A DNA stretch of 64,000 nt from Prinia subflava (GCF_021018805.1 NC_086248.1:52767485-52831484); one strand, 5' to 3'. Counted from the stretch's first letter, positions 19,701-34,700 are shown. Notes: generated from the letters alone by a model not told the origin. A program made the numbers and translations.

Positions 19701-22700
19701 AGAGCTTGGGCCCCTCTGCACAATGTTGCAGTCCCTGTTGAGTGCTTGTTGTCTCAGGTATTCAGTTTTACCTACAATGACTTCGGCCCTCCACTCTTGC
19801 CTAAAGAATGGAGCACTGCACTTCAAAAAGCAGCTGCAGGCAGCTAGGGGAGTAAAATGTGACAAAACAGCTTGCAGATATTCTGCACACTGTGCACTCT
19901 CAGCTAATGTATGCTAATTCCATGCACAAAGAATACGTAGCCCATGGCTTATTTTTCTATCCTGTTGCTTGTTGTGGGGAGATGTGTTAGTTTTAGAATA
20001 AGGTGACTGGAGTGCCTCCATTGCACTGCTAATCAGTATGAAAAGCTCTGAAGCTTTTGGTACATGTTGCTAAAGAAGGAAAAACATCAGTGAAATATCA
20101 GCCTAGGATTAAAAATACTTGTTAGAAACAAAAATTAAAGCATTTGTCGAGAATTAAATGCCATGCTAATACTCCGTGAAGGAAAGCCTAAATTTGTTGG
20201 CCAAGGATTAAAAGGAATAAATATCTATATGGCATTTTCCCTGCTCGGTGTGACTGCACTCTCAAAAACTTTGTAATTTCAGGTCTATCTTTGAACTGTG
20301 GGGCCATGGAAGATCTGCAGGGGAGCTCTATGCATCGTTGAAGAACTATCCAACTGATGAGATGGTATACATATAAAGAATCAAGATAATATGGTTCCAT
20401 AAACCCACTGAATAGCACTGCATCTGTACTAATTTAAGTGTCTTTGCCTTTTTTTTTTTCAGCTTCCATATCTACAGTCAGACTCTACGTACAAAATACA
20501 TATTCATACATTTAATAAAACATTGACGCAGGCACAGAAAATAAAAAAGATTGATGTAAGTAGATAGTTAAGAAATATTTGTTTGGTTTAATCAATTAAT
20601 GTTGTTCTTATTCCATGCTATCAGTGTATTTAAGTGTCTTCAAGATCTTAAGGAAGTTTATGGCTTGTGTCTTAGCAGGTCTAAATGAGATTTTTTAATC
20701 TGAATTAACATTCTCTCAAAATTCATGACTTATGTTTTTTTGTCCCTATAAAGCGACTTTTTAAGGCATATACAAAGCCAAACAAATACCACTGCTGATT
20801 TCAGGCGAAACTGAAGCTTATTGCTGAAAACTATAACATTCAAATGGCAAGGGTTAGGTGCTTGATTTTTGGAAAATCTGTTACTTGATCTCCTTATTAG
20901 GCTTTTATTGCTGCAGAATGTGGAACAAGTGACGTCAGCTACAAGCTGTGGATTGTGTGCTGATCTCCTGTTCTGTCATCATTTTCTTGTCTGTACTTAC
21001 GCTCTCCTCCTAACTATATCAGTATTTAATTTCGGAAATTTTGTCAAATTACTGTTTATTTCTACTCTTCCACATCCTAATTAGGCACCTATTTATTCAA
21101 TTTACTTCATTTATGGAGACTGAAATTATCTGTATTAGTAGTAGCTATTTTTCCGTTTCTTCAGTTTTTGTGTACATGAAATAATGCTAAGTATGTAAAC
21201 TGCTGTAGCTGCACATCACTGAAATTTCACTTCCCATTGTTCATCATCAGTGTTGTTTCTATAACTTGAAAATTGCGTAATTAATACGTACAGTTAATTT
21301 TCTCTGTAGTTGAGTTCTGTTCAGTTAATAAAAAGTGTTATGGTTCCCAATTTCTAATCCGTAATCATTTGAGATTTGTTTAGAAGAAAGGCATTTCAAA
21401 AATCCAGTGAGAATTGAATGAACTTTTAAATACTAATGTACCATTTCTCACAAGTGAAACTGTGGGGTTTTTCCTGGTTTTTTGTTTGGTTGGTTTTTAT
21501 TTTTTTCCTTTGGGGGGAAAGGTACTTATTTAAAGAAATTTTACACTGTTTATTTTTGACTCTGTTTTTCTTTATTGTGTAGGCCCTTGAATTTCTGCCA
21601 TTCAAAGGAAAAGTAAATTTAAAGAATCCAGAACACATCTTTTGGATTTTGGAAGATTATGGAATGAACCCAAATGACGTTCCAGAAGAGCCCCATCATC
21701 TGTATTTTGGTAGATGGGTGCGTGAGCATGTTAGCTTTAGTTTTTACAAGTGTGTATTTTCAGGAGAGTGTACTTCAGGTTAAATGTAAAAAGTGTTTTG
21801 ACTTTTAATAGAAGCGGAAAATACCATTGTCTGAATTTGTCATTGCATAATACTCTGAAGCAAGTCTTGGGAGTCCTTAGTGTGACTAGGAAAAAGTGCC
21901 TTTACTGAACAATTCAGAGGTGAAAAAAATGAAGTTGTATCTGGAAACACACCTTTGCCTTGTCATCCACTGAGAGAATTTAGCACAGCAGTGAGACTAC
22001 ACAGCTGGGGTGGTGTGTTAGATTGTTTTGGACCTAGCTGAGGCTGAAAGCTCGTGTCTCAAACACATGGAAGGATGTACAGAACTGTAGATGGCTTGTG
22101 GCCCTGCTGAGTGGCATCAGCCTGACGGGAGCATTCTGTAAGTGCTTCAAGTGATCCTGGCAGGCACCTCTGTGGAAAGGTGCACACTGATCCCTGAGCC
22201 TTTGGACATCAGTGAGCCAGCCCACAGGCAGGGACCTGCCCGAGGGAATGCCGACAGTGCAGAGGGAACCAAGTACAAAAACTGTCTGGAGCCTGTCATC
22301 TGTGGTCTTTCCTACAAATGTTCTTGCCTGCTGGTCATATGCACTCTAAACCTGCTGTGTTATTAGGATATCCTGAGGAAATTTGATCTATTCTTTTATG
22401 TCTTGGTGAGGAAAAAGTGGCTCCTCAAAGGATATCTCCCAGAATGACACTAGCCACTGTTGGGAATGTGTGCTTGCAATGTCCTGGATCAAGGGCAGCT
22501 GGAAGGAGGGAGAACCACTGCAGAGGTTGTGTAGCTATAGTCAGTGGCATTTGTACAGGGAAGTTAGAGATTCAAGTGATCTGTTAGGGCCAGTGAATAT
22601 TCTCCATGCCTGTGATTAATGTGCGAGCACCATGGGTTGTGGTAATGTTGCAAAACATTGCCACTGTTGTCCCATCTATGTTGAATTCCTGAAGTGTTTA

Positions 22701-25700
22701 AAAATGAGTAAACCAACCTGAAAACATAGGCAGGTGTATTATGTTAACCCAGTAAGACTGATGCTAAGCAGAGGTGCGTTTGAATGTGTTTTGTTTTGGA
22801 TTGCTTTGGTCTTCTCCGACATACTTTGGAAGGCTGATGTAAAAATGCTAGCATTTGGTCTTTGTTTGCTTTTCCCTTACATTCTCATCTGTCAACACTA
22901 TCTTAAATTTAGATTTTGAGAGGGACAGAAATGCCAGTGAAGAAAGAAATTCTGTATGACTTTAAGTGTCCGTGTGTGTGCACACATGTGTTAGTATGCA
23001 TTTCTAATTCTCATATTTTTAAATCTTTTTAACTCTGAATTGTCTGGAATTGTTTTTCTGATACTTAGAATAATAGCAAAGTTACCGTAATTGTAATTTC
23101 TTTGAAAGAATTTTCTCTCTAAAACATTTGTACATTTTTAACCTCTGTCTTGAAGAATTTACCCAAGTGTTGAACCAAGGTATCTGTTGCTTGGAAAGAA
23201 GTCTGTCATGTTTTCAGGCATCAGAAAGCGAGGTGATGTGTTACAAAGTGAAGTTACCTGGTTTTGGATGGTGTCAGTGGACGTGTCACTTAAGCAAGTC
23301 TGTTAGTGTGTCTGTTTATATCTTGTATCCAGGACCTGACAGGGGTTTTAAATGTTTCAACAGATCGCAGATGGCCAAAGAGAACTCATCGAATCCTACA
23401 GTGTAAAGAAGAGACACTTTATTGGAAATACAAGCATGGATGCCTGCCTCTCTTTTATCATGGCAAACCATGGGAGAGTAAAACCCAATGACATTGTATA
23501 TGATCCATTTGTTGGAACAGGTATATATTTTTTTTTTCTTCAGCTAGTGGGAAAAAATGGAAGGTTATATTAGTGCTCGTACCACTCTTTTACCTGGTGT
23601 CATAACTTCTGGTGCCCAACTGATATTTGAGATGATACCAAAGGCAAAATTGTGTTTATAATATTAATGGTTTGTTAACCTGAAAGGGATTTTGAGGGAA
23701 GGAGACCAACTTCCAAAGATGTAAACAGTTGATTTCACGCTTTTAAAAAGTCTGTCTTCACTGTTGTGTTTAATGCCACATGGCCTAAACACCAGTCCAT
23801 ATGTGTCATGTACTGCTTAAGATCAAAGTGACAAAGAATGGGAATTTGGCTAAACACTTCTGCAGTCACTTTCAGAACATTACAAAGAGCAGCATTTTAG
23901 AACTGGCTCTTTGAGGGGTGCTGAGGGCACTTCTGCTCATACAGCACAAGATAGCAACAGTGAGGTCATAGCAGCATTCTGTGAGGAACACTTTGTTGTG
24001 CCATTGCAGCCTGTCTTCAGGATAGTACTGCTCACACAAGGTGCCCTTCCCCAGCTGAACTTTTCCTAACTTAGCCAGGAGGGGGAGCTTTTATTCCACA
24101 TATTGCTGGGCATGGCATGGAAGTACTTTCTGCCTCAGGGAAACTGAGCTGTATGTGAAACAGCTGATCTATTGCGTCAGCTTGTGCCATATAATTATAG
24201 CAGAGTATATTGTGTTAAGCTACCTATAGTAGTTTTTTCAAAAATGTAGCAAAGGCTGTGTTTCTGACCTAGAATCCTAGAATAGAATCATAGAGTATCC
24301 TGAGTTGGAAAGAACCCACAAGGATCATCAGAATCCAACTCTTGGCTCTGCACAGGACACCCCAGAGAGTCACACCATGTGCCTGACAGCATTGTCCAAA
24401 TGCTTCTTGAACTCTGTCAGGCTTGGTGCTTCCATGGGGAGCCTGTTCCAGTGCCCAACCACCTCTGGGTGAAGAACCCTTTTTTAATACCCACCTATAA
24501 CTCCCCAGACACAACTTCAGGCCGTTTCTTCAAGTCATGTCACTGTCATCACAGAGACGAGATCAATGCCTGTTTCTCCTCTTCTCCTCACAAGGAAGCT
24601 GTAAATTGCAGTGTGGTCTCCCCTCAGTCTCCCCTTCTCCAGGCTGAACAGACCGAGTGTCCTCAGCTGCTCCTCATACCCTTCCCCTCAAGGCCCTTCA
24701 CCATCTTTGTTGCCTTCCTTTGAACACTCCAATAGTTTAGTACCTTTTTTATATTGTGTCACCCAAAACTGCTCCCTGCACTCAAGGTGAGGCTGCCCCA
24801 GCTCAGAGCAGAGCAGGACAATCCCCTCCCTTGCCCAGCTGTGATGCTGTGCCCGATGCACCCCAGGACAGAGTTGGCCCTCCTGGCTGCCAGGGCACTG
24901 CTGACTCATATTCAACTTGCTAAACTTTAATCAAAGTGACCGCATGTGAAATGCATAGATTTAAAAATACAGTAATGAGAAGATGAAGAAAAATCTCTGC
25001 AGAGAAGTTAGGGAGAGAGAAGACTACACTAGTAGGGTCACTAGTAGGATAAATTCTTCCTAGCATGTGTTTTCTCTGTGCCATAGAAAAAGAGCATGGA
25101 TATAATATTTTCAGAAACAGAAGGGTTTGGTAAACTCTTATGTTTTTGTCTTAAATTTTGTTCATATATGACCTGATTTTTTTAATGCATAATGATATCT
25201 GAAGAAATTTTCTCCTCTTTCTTGTGCTTCGTCTTTGAAAGGTTCAGGAAATTCCTCTGCTTATCTCTTAGCAGTTGGTTTCATTTTGGTGTCTATGGCT
25301 TTTTGTCTTACTATACAACCTGCTGACTTAAATCACAAAATAAAGTCCCTGAGAGCATTCTTTCTCCTGGGAATGAAAATTGAACAAAAACAAAAAGGAA
25401 GGGTAAAGGCAGAAAAAGAAAAATCACATAAAAATTATGAAGCTATAGAAATTCAAGATAAATGTTGCATTTCAGTTCAAAAGGTAACATATAAAAATTC
25501 TCCCCAAACTGTCTAGTTGTTCTAATTACAATTTCGGTTGGTTGGGTTTTTTTTGGTTTTTTTGCTAGATATTTGTAATATAACGGCCAGAGATTAAAGG
25601 GGACAGTGTAGATACTGGATGCCCTTTGTCAGTGGAGTGTATTTATGACTAAATAACAGTGGCTTTTGCACTTACTTCTGTTGAGTAAACCCCAGGAAGT

Positions 25701-28700
25701 TCAGTTGTCTCTTGAGGACCTTCAGAAGATTTTCAAGCTTGTCAGTACAACAGTGCCCTGTCACTGGAGTTTCTGGGAAGTGTTTTGGAGTTGAGAGTAA
25801 TGCAGTGATTTTGAGCTGATGGGTTTGGAAAAATATGTATTCAGGATCTGAGGAGTATTTTGAAGAACTGCAGTTCAGATTTCTTTATTGGTGCAGCTTT
25901 GATACCTGGCTGTGTTTCTGTCTGGTTTTTTATACTGAAAAAGTGAATAGTACCAAACCAGAAGGGCCTTGCAAAATGGTTCTTGCTTGTTGCAAACAAA
26001 CTGGTTTTTGCTGCATAAGCCAAATCACAAGTCTTTCACATTAGTGTAAGAATGGAGAATTGGCATTTTTCCTTGGAATATAAAGTGTTCTTTGACCGGG
26101 CTGGATTTTAGAAGACTTGATTCTGCTTTTTATAGTCGAACAGAATTGGAATGGCCAGGACTGCGTTTTTAACTTCCATCCATGTTTAGATATTCTTTCC
26201 TCAGTGTTGGGTAGAAGGAAGCCTGGAAGCTTCTAGAAGAATAAATCAAATCTTTTACCTGAATATTTTGTGCTTCCTCCTAGGCAGTCAGTTCAGGTTA
26301 TCTCAGTAATGTTGTTGGTTGTTCTTTTGGAAGATACTTGTAATACTGCATAGTTGCAAATGATGGGATGTCTTTCTTTTACATCCTGGAGGACCAGACC
26401 TCATCTGTGCTGAGGAGGTGGAGTAATAGTGTGTGATAGAAAGGCAGGAAGCTCTGTGCCATCATCATTCTGCTACAAGTCACCAGGGACAGAGTGGTTC
26501 CCTGATTAACCCTTTGTATGTGTCTGTTTCACACACTGATGAGGGCTGGCCATGTGAGAGTGTGTAAGTATCCATGCACCACCTGCGTGAACACAAATGG
26601 AACTAGTACAAGCTGAGATTTATTAAAAGCTGTAAATTCATGATTTCCAAGCTTCTTTTTTTTTGCTTGTGATTAAAAATATTCTTAGATGGGCAAAGCA
26701 CTCTCTTCTTACTTTTTTTGTAGGACTGGGTGGTATGCCATACTTGGGGTCAGGGCTAGCTAAATTTGTCTTGACCCTCTGGATATACTGCCCATCTGTT
26801 CTGAGGGATTGCAGCCAAGAAGGGAAATGGGTGATTCCTTTGGGGTGAGTAACCTTGTTTTTCCCTCATCCATTTCACAAGAAAAAGCAGAGGAATTTTA
26901 CAAGTTTTTTTTGTTCTCGCTCACCTTTGGTTCTGGTAGAGTTTGTGACCATATGGTGCAGGAGTTTTCTGCTGCACACAGGGCACATTGGGGATTTTCT
27001 GGTGCTCAGTGGGTGGCTCAGGACAGTGCAGCCATCTGAGACGCTTCTTTCCATGCTCCTGGTGAATGGGAGAGCTGGTGTCACCCTGCCAGCCAGCCTG
27101 TGCATTGTCAGCCCTTCATCCTGCAGCAGTCATCCCCTTTATTTGGCAGGACTGTTGACATCAGTGGTTCACAGCCTTGTTCTCAGTTGCTATTCTGTTC
27201 TGAACCAGTCTGGTAGCCACAGACCTCTTTATTAATAACTTGACCATACAGATACCTGTTCATCTCCTGCAGTGTGTCCATTGTTTCATTTGGAAGCTGT
27301 TAAAGAGTTAATGTAATTTATTCTTTTCTGTGGGCTATTCAGCTGTTGTCAGTTTCAAGGGGAAAGCACACTTTTTTTTGGTAGGGTGTTCTTTTTTTTT
27401 TTTTTTTTTGATTAAGAGGGCAGGTTGCAATAGCAGTAATTAAAAATCTGTTTTATTACAGAATAAGTACATTGGTAAAACTACTGACAAAGTAGGCAGC
27501 TTACTTACAGCCAAAGGCATTTGTATGTAGTTTTTACACTTGAAAAGGATTATAGAAACTTTTTTGATACTTATGTTTGGTGTAAGTATTGGAGATACTT
27601 AAATTTGTAAGACTCCTCACCATTTTTTCTTACAACATGGGAATAGTAACCTTATAGAAGTTTGATTTTTAGACATCATTAAAGAAACTGGCTTTAAGAA
27701 CAGACATAGTAGAACTGCTATTTGTTTGGTGATGATTTTTCCAATTGTTTGACAACAATTTGAAATTCTGCTCCTTGCAAAGGAGAATCAAAAGTTTTGG
27801 TTCGTATAGTGATTAAAGGATCTTACTGCTTAAAATACAGAAAGCCATAAACAAAAATCCTGAACCATCTCCAGAGATGAGGAGTGACACAGGGCACAGC
27901 AAGATAAGGAAAATCATGTAGAGCAGACAAAGAACTTAGTGTTACTATGTCTGATTATGGTTACATAGTGATTCTAACTGGTTGATAGATCTGTCTTTTT
28001 TAGTGTTTGTTTTGGTTTTTTTTTTTCTTCTCCCTTGGGTCTAGTGTGCTGCTGGTGTAGGCTCCTGAAGTTCCTGAGGAAAAAATCCTAACACAGGTGA
28101 CATTTATGACAGAAGTTTATACTTTTCCTCTTTTCTCCCATGTATAGGTGGCCTTCTGATCTCCTCAGCACATTTTGGGGCATATGTGTGTGGTACTGAT
28201 ATAGATTACAACACAATCCATGGATTAGGTATGTTACATATTTCAAAGCCACTGAAATCTTACCCTCTGGAATTTAAGAATACTGATGGTAGCAGATGAT
28301 ACTCAGTGAATTTTAAAGCTGTGGTAATCTTTGCAGGATTTATTTGGTCATGCTTAGTTTTATTCATCGATTTATATGTATGCTAGTTAAGATATTATCT
28401 TATTTTTAAGCAGAAAATACCTTTGAAAAAGAATATTGAAGACCAAAACAAAGTTCTAAATAGTAATTACCACAGCTGTGTGCTCTTTTAATCCATGATG
28501 TAAGAAGTGCCTCAAAACCTAACCCAGGAACCCTAATCTCATTATCACTTCTGCAAGTATGCAAATTATATTTGACCTAGTGGACAGGGTTGTGACTGGT
28601 GGATGGAGAGAGCATCTTGCAAACTAATGGGTTTGTAAATGTTTTCTTTGACACCTTATGCATATGGTGCAGCAGAACTTTTCTCTTGTATTTTTGGTTT

Positions 28701-31700
28701 TCCTTCTACTTGTGAAGTTTATTGCAGGTACTTTTGACAGGTTTTTTTGGTGGCATTTGATTATTTTCCTTTAGTTTAAATGGCAGAGCACATGGAAGCT
28801 TTTTTTCTCCCTTTCTGTTCCCCTTCCCCTCCTAGGCAAGGCAAGCAGAAAGAACCAGAAATGGAGAGGGCCAGATGAAAATATCAGAGCTAATCTCCGA
28901 CAGTATGGTTTAGAGAAATACTACCTCGATGCACTCGTTGCTGATTCGTCAAGACCAATATGGAGAAAAGGGATGTTGTTTGATGCCATCATTACAGACC
29001 GTGAGTTTGTTACTGCCTTTTGTTGCCCAGTAACAATAAAACATTATTGCCTATGTACATTGATTAAATGTCTGGACAAGTGCTCAGGTCTGCAGCTTCC
29101 GTGTTTCCAAAGATGATTGTTGGGAGCAGGACTATGGAAATTGGATCTGCATTTGATGTATCTACAGTTATTTTAAGGATAGTTATTAACATGTAACAAA
29201 GCTGTCAGTGGCACTTTCTTCCATGGAGAGAATGTTGTGTTCGCCAGCAGAAATCAATATGGCTGAAAATCATCCTTTGAAGAAGTCTCCTTCAGTAAAA
29301 GCACAACATCATTGATGCATGGGGGCTTCTCATCAGAATGGTCTGTATGGCTGTTGGCAGCACACTGGAGTCTGCTGTGCATCTCTGATGGACTTGTGGA
29401 GACTTGTGTTAAGTGCTCAATGTAATGCTTGCAAAGAGAAATTTTAATGGGTTTCCAATACACTTAGCTACTGGAAGTAGGAGTAGTTTGAAAAGATCCT
29501 CTGCTCTTTTAGAAACCTATTTACTTAACACCATTTGTCTTGTATGAGAGGGAAAAGAAACCACGGGGATAAATGAAAGACCTTGATACAGCAATTTCTG
29601 ATCTCAAGTGCTTTTACAATGACACATTCATATCAGTTAAGAATAGGAAGTCTGACTTTTCTTTGTGGGTTGCTTGCTAGTTTTTATTTGGCCTGTTCGG
29701 CAACGAGACAGTGTAGAGTATTAATAGGACTTAGAACTGAGTGTGAAAGCATTTGTAAAACTTCTGCAGTGTTTACATTGGTGCTTCCATGGTGCTGAAA
29801 CAAGTCTCACAAACTCAGATTTTTTGAACATGAAGTAAATATGTTATGCTATTAGAAATGTGTAAAAAACATATGAGAAAAAAACTTCTCTGGTTCTTCT
29901 TTTGTGTGAGAATTACCATTTGTGTAATGTGCTGACAAGAAATTCTCATATACTTCATTTTATTTTGAAAAAGGTTAGTAAGTGCTATAGGGGACATATT
30001 TGTATCTGTCAAACAAAAAAGGATGGAATTATTTATCACATGTTGGAAATCTAGGGAATATTTTTCAAAGAACAACACAGCATTGTCCTTTGTCATGTAG
30101 CAAACGTGTAGGCTGCTAGAAGCTCTTACAGCTGAAGGAATTTCCTTGAAACAATTTTAAGATTACTTTTTAGAGCAAGAAACTTTCAGTAGATCTTGAA
30201 GAGATTTCTCTTACTGACTTTTACTTTGTAAAAGCTTTCAATTTTTTAATAACCTTGTGTAAGCCACAGTTTGTGCACTGTTGTGTATGTATGGTGTAAT
30301 TGTATGTCATTTGGACAAAGGGTGAGGTTCTCATCTCTGCATTTTGCTTTTGCTTTGTCTAGCACCATATGGTATCAGAGAAGCTCCTCGCAGAATGGGA
30401 TCACAAAAGGAAACAGTTAAGTTGGTTGAAAAAAGGTAGGAAAGCTGTCTCATCTGTTGTAGAATATAAATGTCTTAATGGAAACCCAGTTGCAGTTTTA
30501 AAGTATTTATTCTTGATTGGCTGTCAGAAGTTAAAAAATAGTAGCAATTATAATTAAAGAAGAAAAACCCTTCTTGTTCTGTTTTCAAAGCTACTGTGTC
30601 ACTTCGTGAAACCGTCTTGGTTTCGTTCTCCCTCCTTATCCTTTGCTTGTATTCAGATTTTGAATTGTATTTCTCACTTCTGTGGGCCACTATTTATGTA
30701 TTTCCAGTTCTCAGAAAGTTCTCTTTGGTCCCTGCAAGCTGCAAAATCACTCTAAAATGGAATACCTGTAATTTTACCTTAAACTTTTTTCTTTTGCATT
30801 TTCCACTGCTCCTTTCTTTTCAGAGATACTGCATGGCTTCTCCACTGCCTGGCCTTCCTTGCCTTCTGACTTTAATTCCTTTAGAAAGATGCTGTGCAAA
30901 TTAACTATTTCCAACATACTTGTGGATCTTTAGACTCATCTTTAATACATGTGGAAGTCAAAGAGACAGTTAGGGGGGAACTTGAGAAGTTGTATTCCTC
31001 ATAGTAGTAGTAATACTCCACAGTACTCCTGGATTGTCTTAGGTAACTTTGCAAAGCTCAGGAAGTGCTTTTGTGGCTTAGTGTATTGGTTTTTTTCTTC
31101 TAATTACTATTATTAAAAATCTATGTTTTACCTGTGCTCTTGTGTTTGCTTACACTTGTACATTTTTTGTTCAGCACAGAAAATCACTTCTTCGTTTCAT
31201 CCAGTTACCATCTGAGTGACATCTTTTTTGACCTCTTGAAGTTTGGGGCAGAGTATCTGGTGATGGGAGGAAGATTGGTTTACTGGCTGCCCATATACAG
31301 GCCTGAGTACGTACTCGTGGTTTCTGCTGTGTTTTGTGTTAGAATGGGTGCTGCATTCTCACTGTGCTTTCCTTTGGGACAGAGTACAGCTGGAGCTTCC
31401 ATTGTACCAGCACTTAACAGTAATGCCCAGAGTGTGTATTAGAAAACTTGGTATGAGGGAAATCACATTTTGTAACAGAGCTTTTGAATGGAGACAAGTC
31501 CTTACTGTTACCCAACAGAAAATGCCTTTGCATATCATTGTAAATGTGTGTCCAGTGGGTGGAGGTTTAAGCTTGAAAAGTTAGACTTTCATGGTGCAGG
31601 TGGATTTCCAAGACAGAAGCAAGGCTGGTATTAGTATGTGTTTCTGCTAGAGTAGTTGATAGAGATGTGTAAAAATGGTCCTTGATTCTTTGGGGTTTGG

Positions 31701-34700
31701 CACTCCTGATTTAGCTTTCTTCTGAGAAATAAAAGTGGCCAAGAGATGGCAGTGAGAGGCAGGAAGCACCCGAGAGCAGCCCTGTTAGGGACTAGAGAGG
31801 CCAGCAGAGACTGCAGGATCCTGGCTCCTCAGCAGTGCAGCCTGGGATCACAACTGAGTGTATAAGGAAAAACAGCTGCTTGCATGCCTTATTTATACAT
31901 CTCTTAGATTGGGTTTGAGGGTTTGTTTTGTTTTTGTAAAGGTTTTTTACTGTGAAGTGAGGAGGTGATGTATGTAGCTGTTTCAAGGTGTCTTCCAGAT
32001 ACAGGTGTGCTCTGAAGGTAGTTTATACAGTGTCATGTATTTCTATGTACAGTCAAACTGTTATATAAAGTGATGGTTGCCCCTGGTTTCACTGTGGAAA
32101 TGGCTTGTGATAGTCCAGTATCTCCCATGCTGTTTTGAAAATTTGGAAATCAAATGGAGCCATTTCTGTTACAAGCTTCTGTAACAGGAGAATGCACTTA
32201 GAAGTTTGCATATTTTAGTGAATGATAAAATTGGTATTGTAGGCCTTTTTTCTCATAAGACAGTTCACAAACAAAGCAGTGAAGGCCATTCATAGTATTG
32301 TAGCTGATTTTCACGTCAATAAAATCTCTTTGGAATTACTGAATTTATTTTGCTCATCAAGATACCAGTGCTTTTCTTCCTGCTCATTGAACTTTGGTAA
32401 AAGCTTGCTTCCTCACTACAACAGTGTAAAGTGTTTCACTTAGACAGCTTGGCAACTGCATATTTGGGATCAACTTTAGTTGCTGTTTTGGGGAGGTCTA
32501 GCTGAGTTGCCTTTTAAAAAGTGACTTGAAATACTATGTATTTCAAGCTATGTAGGACTTGAAATACTAAAGTTGCTAGAATTAGCATACAATACTAGGA
32601 TAGTCACTTTATTTTCAGCTGTAATAATGAAAATGGGACATTAAAGCAATTAAGTGGGGAGAAGATTCTTTCTGCTAATATGTTGCATTATCAAATATCC
32701 CTTGGCAACACCTGCCTTGAGTTTCATGTTTTGACATCTTTGTATATTACCTTAAATTAAAGCCGAAACTGTATTGAATTGGATGTCTGTTAATATCATT
32801 GCTTCTGTATTTCTTACTTGACATGTTTCTGAGTTTTACCTGAAAGAATGTAGAAATACATTAATTAATGCTAACAGAAAAGGCTTTTTAACAAAGTGAT
32901 AGTGATCTCTCCCTCTTCAGGATAGCATCTCACTCCAAAGTTTACTCTTTCAGTCAGACATTGAAATCATTGTTGAGTCCAAATTCTTCTAATTCCATTA
33001 AAGTCAGCCCTCTGTATGATTATGGAGAGAAACTTTTAAAATGTTGTGGCAAGGTGCCTACCTTTGTAAAAGAAAAACAGTTTGGTGGTACTGGATGCAT
33101 CAGAAGGCTTGTGTATTAGAAAAAGCAGTTGAGAATTAATTTCATTCTCCTTTGCCAAAAGCATGTTCTGAGTTCACCTCGCAGAAGCAGATGCTTGTTT
33201 CTACATGAGAAGTGACTGAAAGGTAGCTTTGCAGTCTGGAAATTTTGGAGGAAAGCAAGAGGCAGTACTGTTTGGGTTTTTTCTTATTTGCAGATCTGTA
33301 TTTGGGATTGAGTTACTTGTTTAACAGTTCTCTGTTATCTTAAGAAATGCCAAGTTTTCCACCAGCAGCTAGATGGATCCTATTTTAATCCAGACCAACA
33401 CCTTTATTTTCATTCAGGAAATCCACCTCTTTACAGGAAAAATGTAAAGCTCTTCCTTTGTACCTTTTAAATTCAAGTCATAGGTATCAAGTTGTTCAGT
33501 TCCGTGTTTCAGTGTCTGAATTCTGTTAACCCCCAAACGTTGGAGAATCATAGGAGCAGATGTTTTGTACAAAATCATACCTAACAATACCAGAACCCAT
33601 TTTCTGTGCTTTCTTTTAGTAACTGTTACTTGAAAGCTTATTACAAAATCTAGGAATAAATGACTGATCTATGTTTCAGTATATAGGAAGGATATATGAT
33701 ATTTACCGTACTAGCTAGGTTAATTCTTCTTGCTGCTCTAGTCCCATGCAAAGTTCTTAAATCTTTAAGTTTCTCTTTCGGCATTTGGAGAAATAGGAGG
33801 ATTGAAAGCAATTTAGAGAAAGCACTTTCTATGTAGAAAATAGTATGCCTATGAGGTGGTGCATTTAAAACACTGTAACTCTTGCTTCTGTAGATAGTAG
33901 TGATGTTGGCTTATAATTACATCCAGTGTGAAATGATGGTAGATTTTTTTTGCCATTATAAAAAGTAATTATAATGAGATAAATTTGTAATACCAAATTT
34001 TGAAGTTCAAGAATGTTGCTGTTTAATAAGAGCTGGCTTAATAGGATTTGAAATTGAAGTGCAGTGATCTCCTTTAGGGAGCCAGAGTAAGTCTCTTATT
34101 CTTGCAACTTCATATGTGTTGACTGTGGAAAATATTTTTAAAATCTCAGCTCTGACTGGATAAGTTATTATTCCAGTTACTAATAAGTTATTATTCTGCT
34201 TGTCTCAGATATTTTCTACTTGAAATTATACAGGCAGGCCCACGTATACATACATTAACATCATTTAAATACATGCAGAAAATGGGGGGAGTGTCTCTTT
34301 ACTGTGAGGTTTTAATTTATTCTATACACTGTATGTCAAGATGATTGGGGAATATACGATGTCAGAACTCTGGAGCAGCAATATCTGAATTTATTTAGTC
34401 AGGTTAAAGGGCATAACAACTTTCAACTGTGAACCTTTTTGTGAAGAGTCTGTAAGAATTTTGTTTCAGATGCAGATCTTCCACTTCATGAGCCTACAGC
34501 ACTAAGAATGATTATTTCCTCCAGATACACAGAAGAGATCATTCCCCGCCATCCGTGCCTGAAACTTATTAGCAACTGCGAGCAGATGCTTTCCAGCCAC
34601 ACATCAAGGCGCCTCATAACCATGGAAAAGGTGAAAGAATTCAAGGTAAGTTTGAATTCTTGATCATACTGTGTAAAATAGTAGCTGTTGTGTTCGTGAC

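Larger units (their letters stand above)
18239..23363 (+). other. TRMT11: TRMT11 introns 2 to 6
   Basis: The introns are 18239-18992, 19067-20282, 20365-20462, 20556-21582 and 21718-23363. They are AT-rich with T-rich low-complexity runs, for example near 21465-21525. No gene or clear mobile element was recognised in them; about 22020-22300 is somewhat richer in GC but unassigned. Confidence 0.7.
28229..31174 (+). other. TRMT11: TRMT11 introns 8 to 10
   Basis: Introns 28229-28835, 29001-30362 and 30436-31174. AT-rich, no recognised gene or mobile element. Confidence 0.7.

Noticed and set aside
24379..24915. Plus and minus frames in TRMT11 intron 7
   Set aside because: They fall wholly inside the antisense CR1 copy and have no reverse transcriptase motif.
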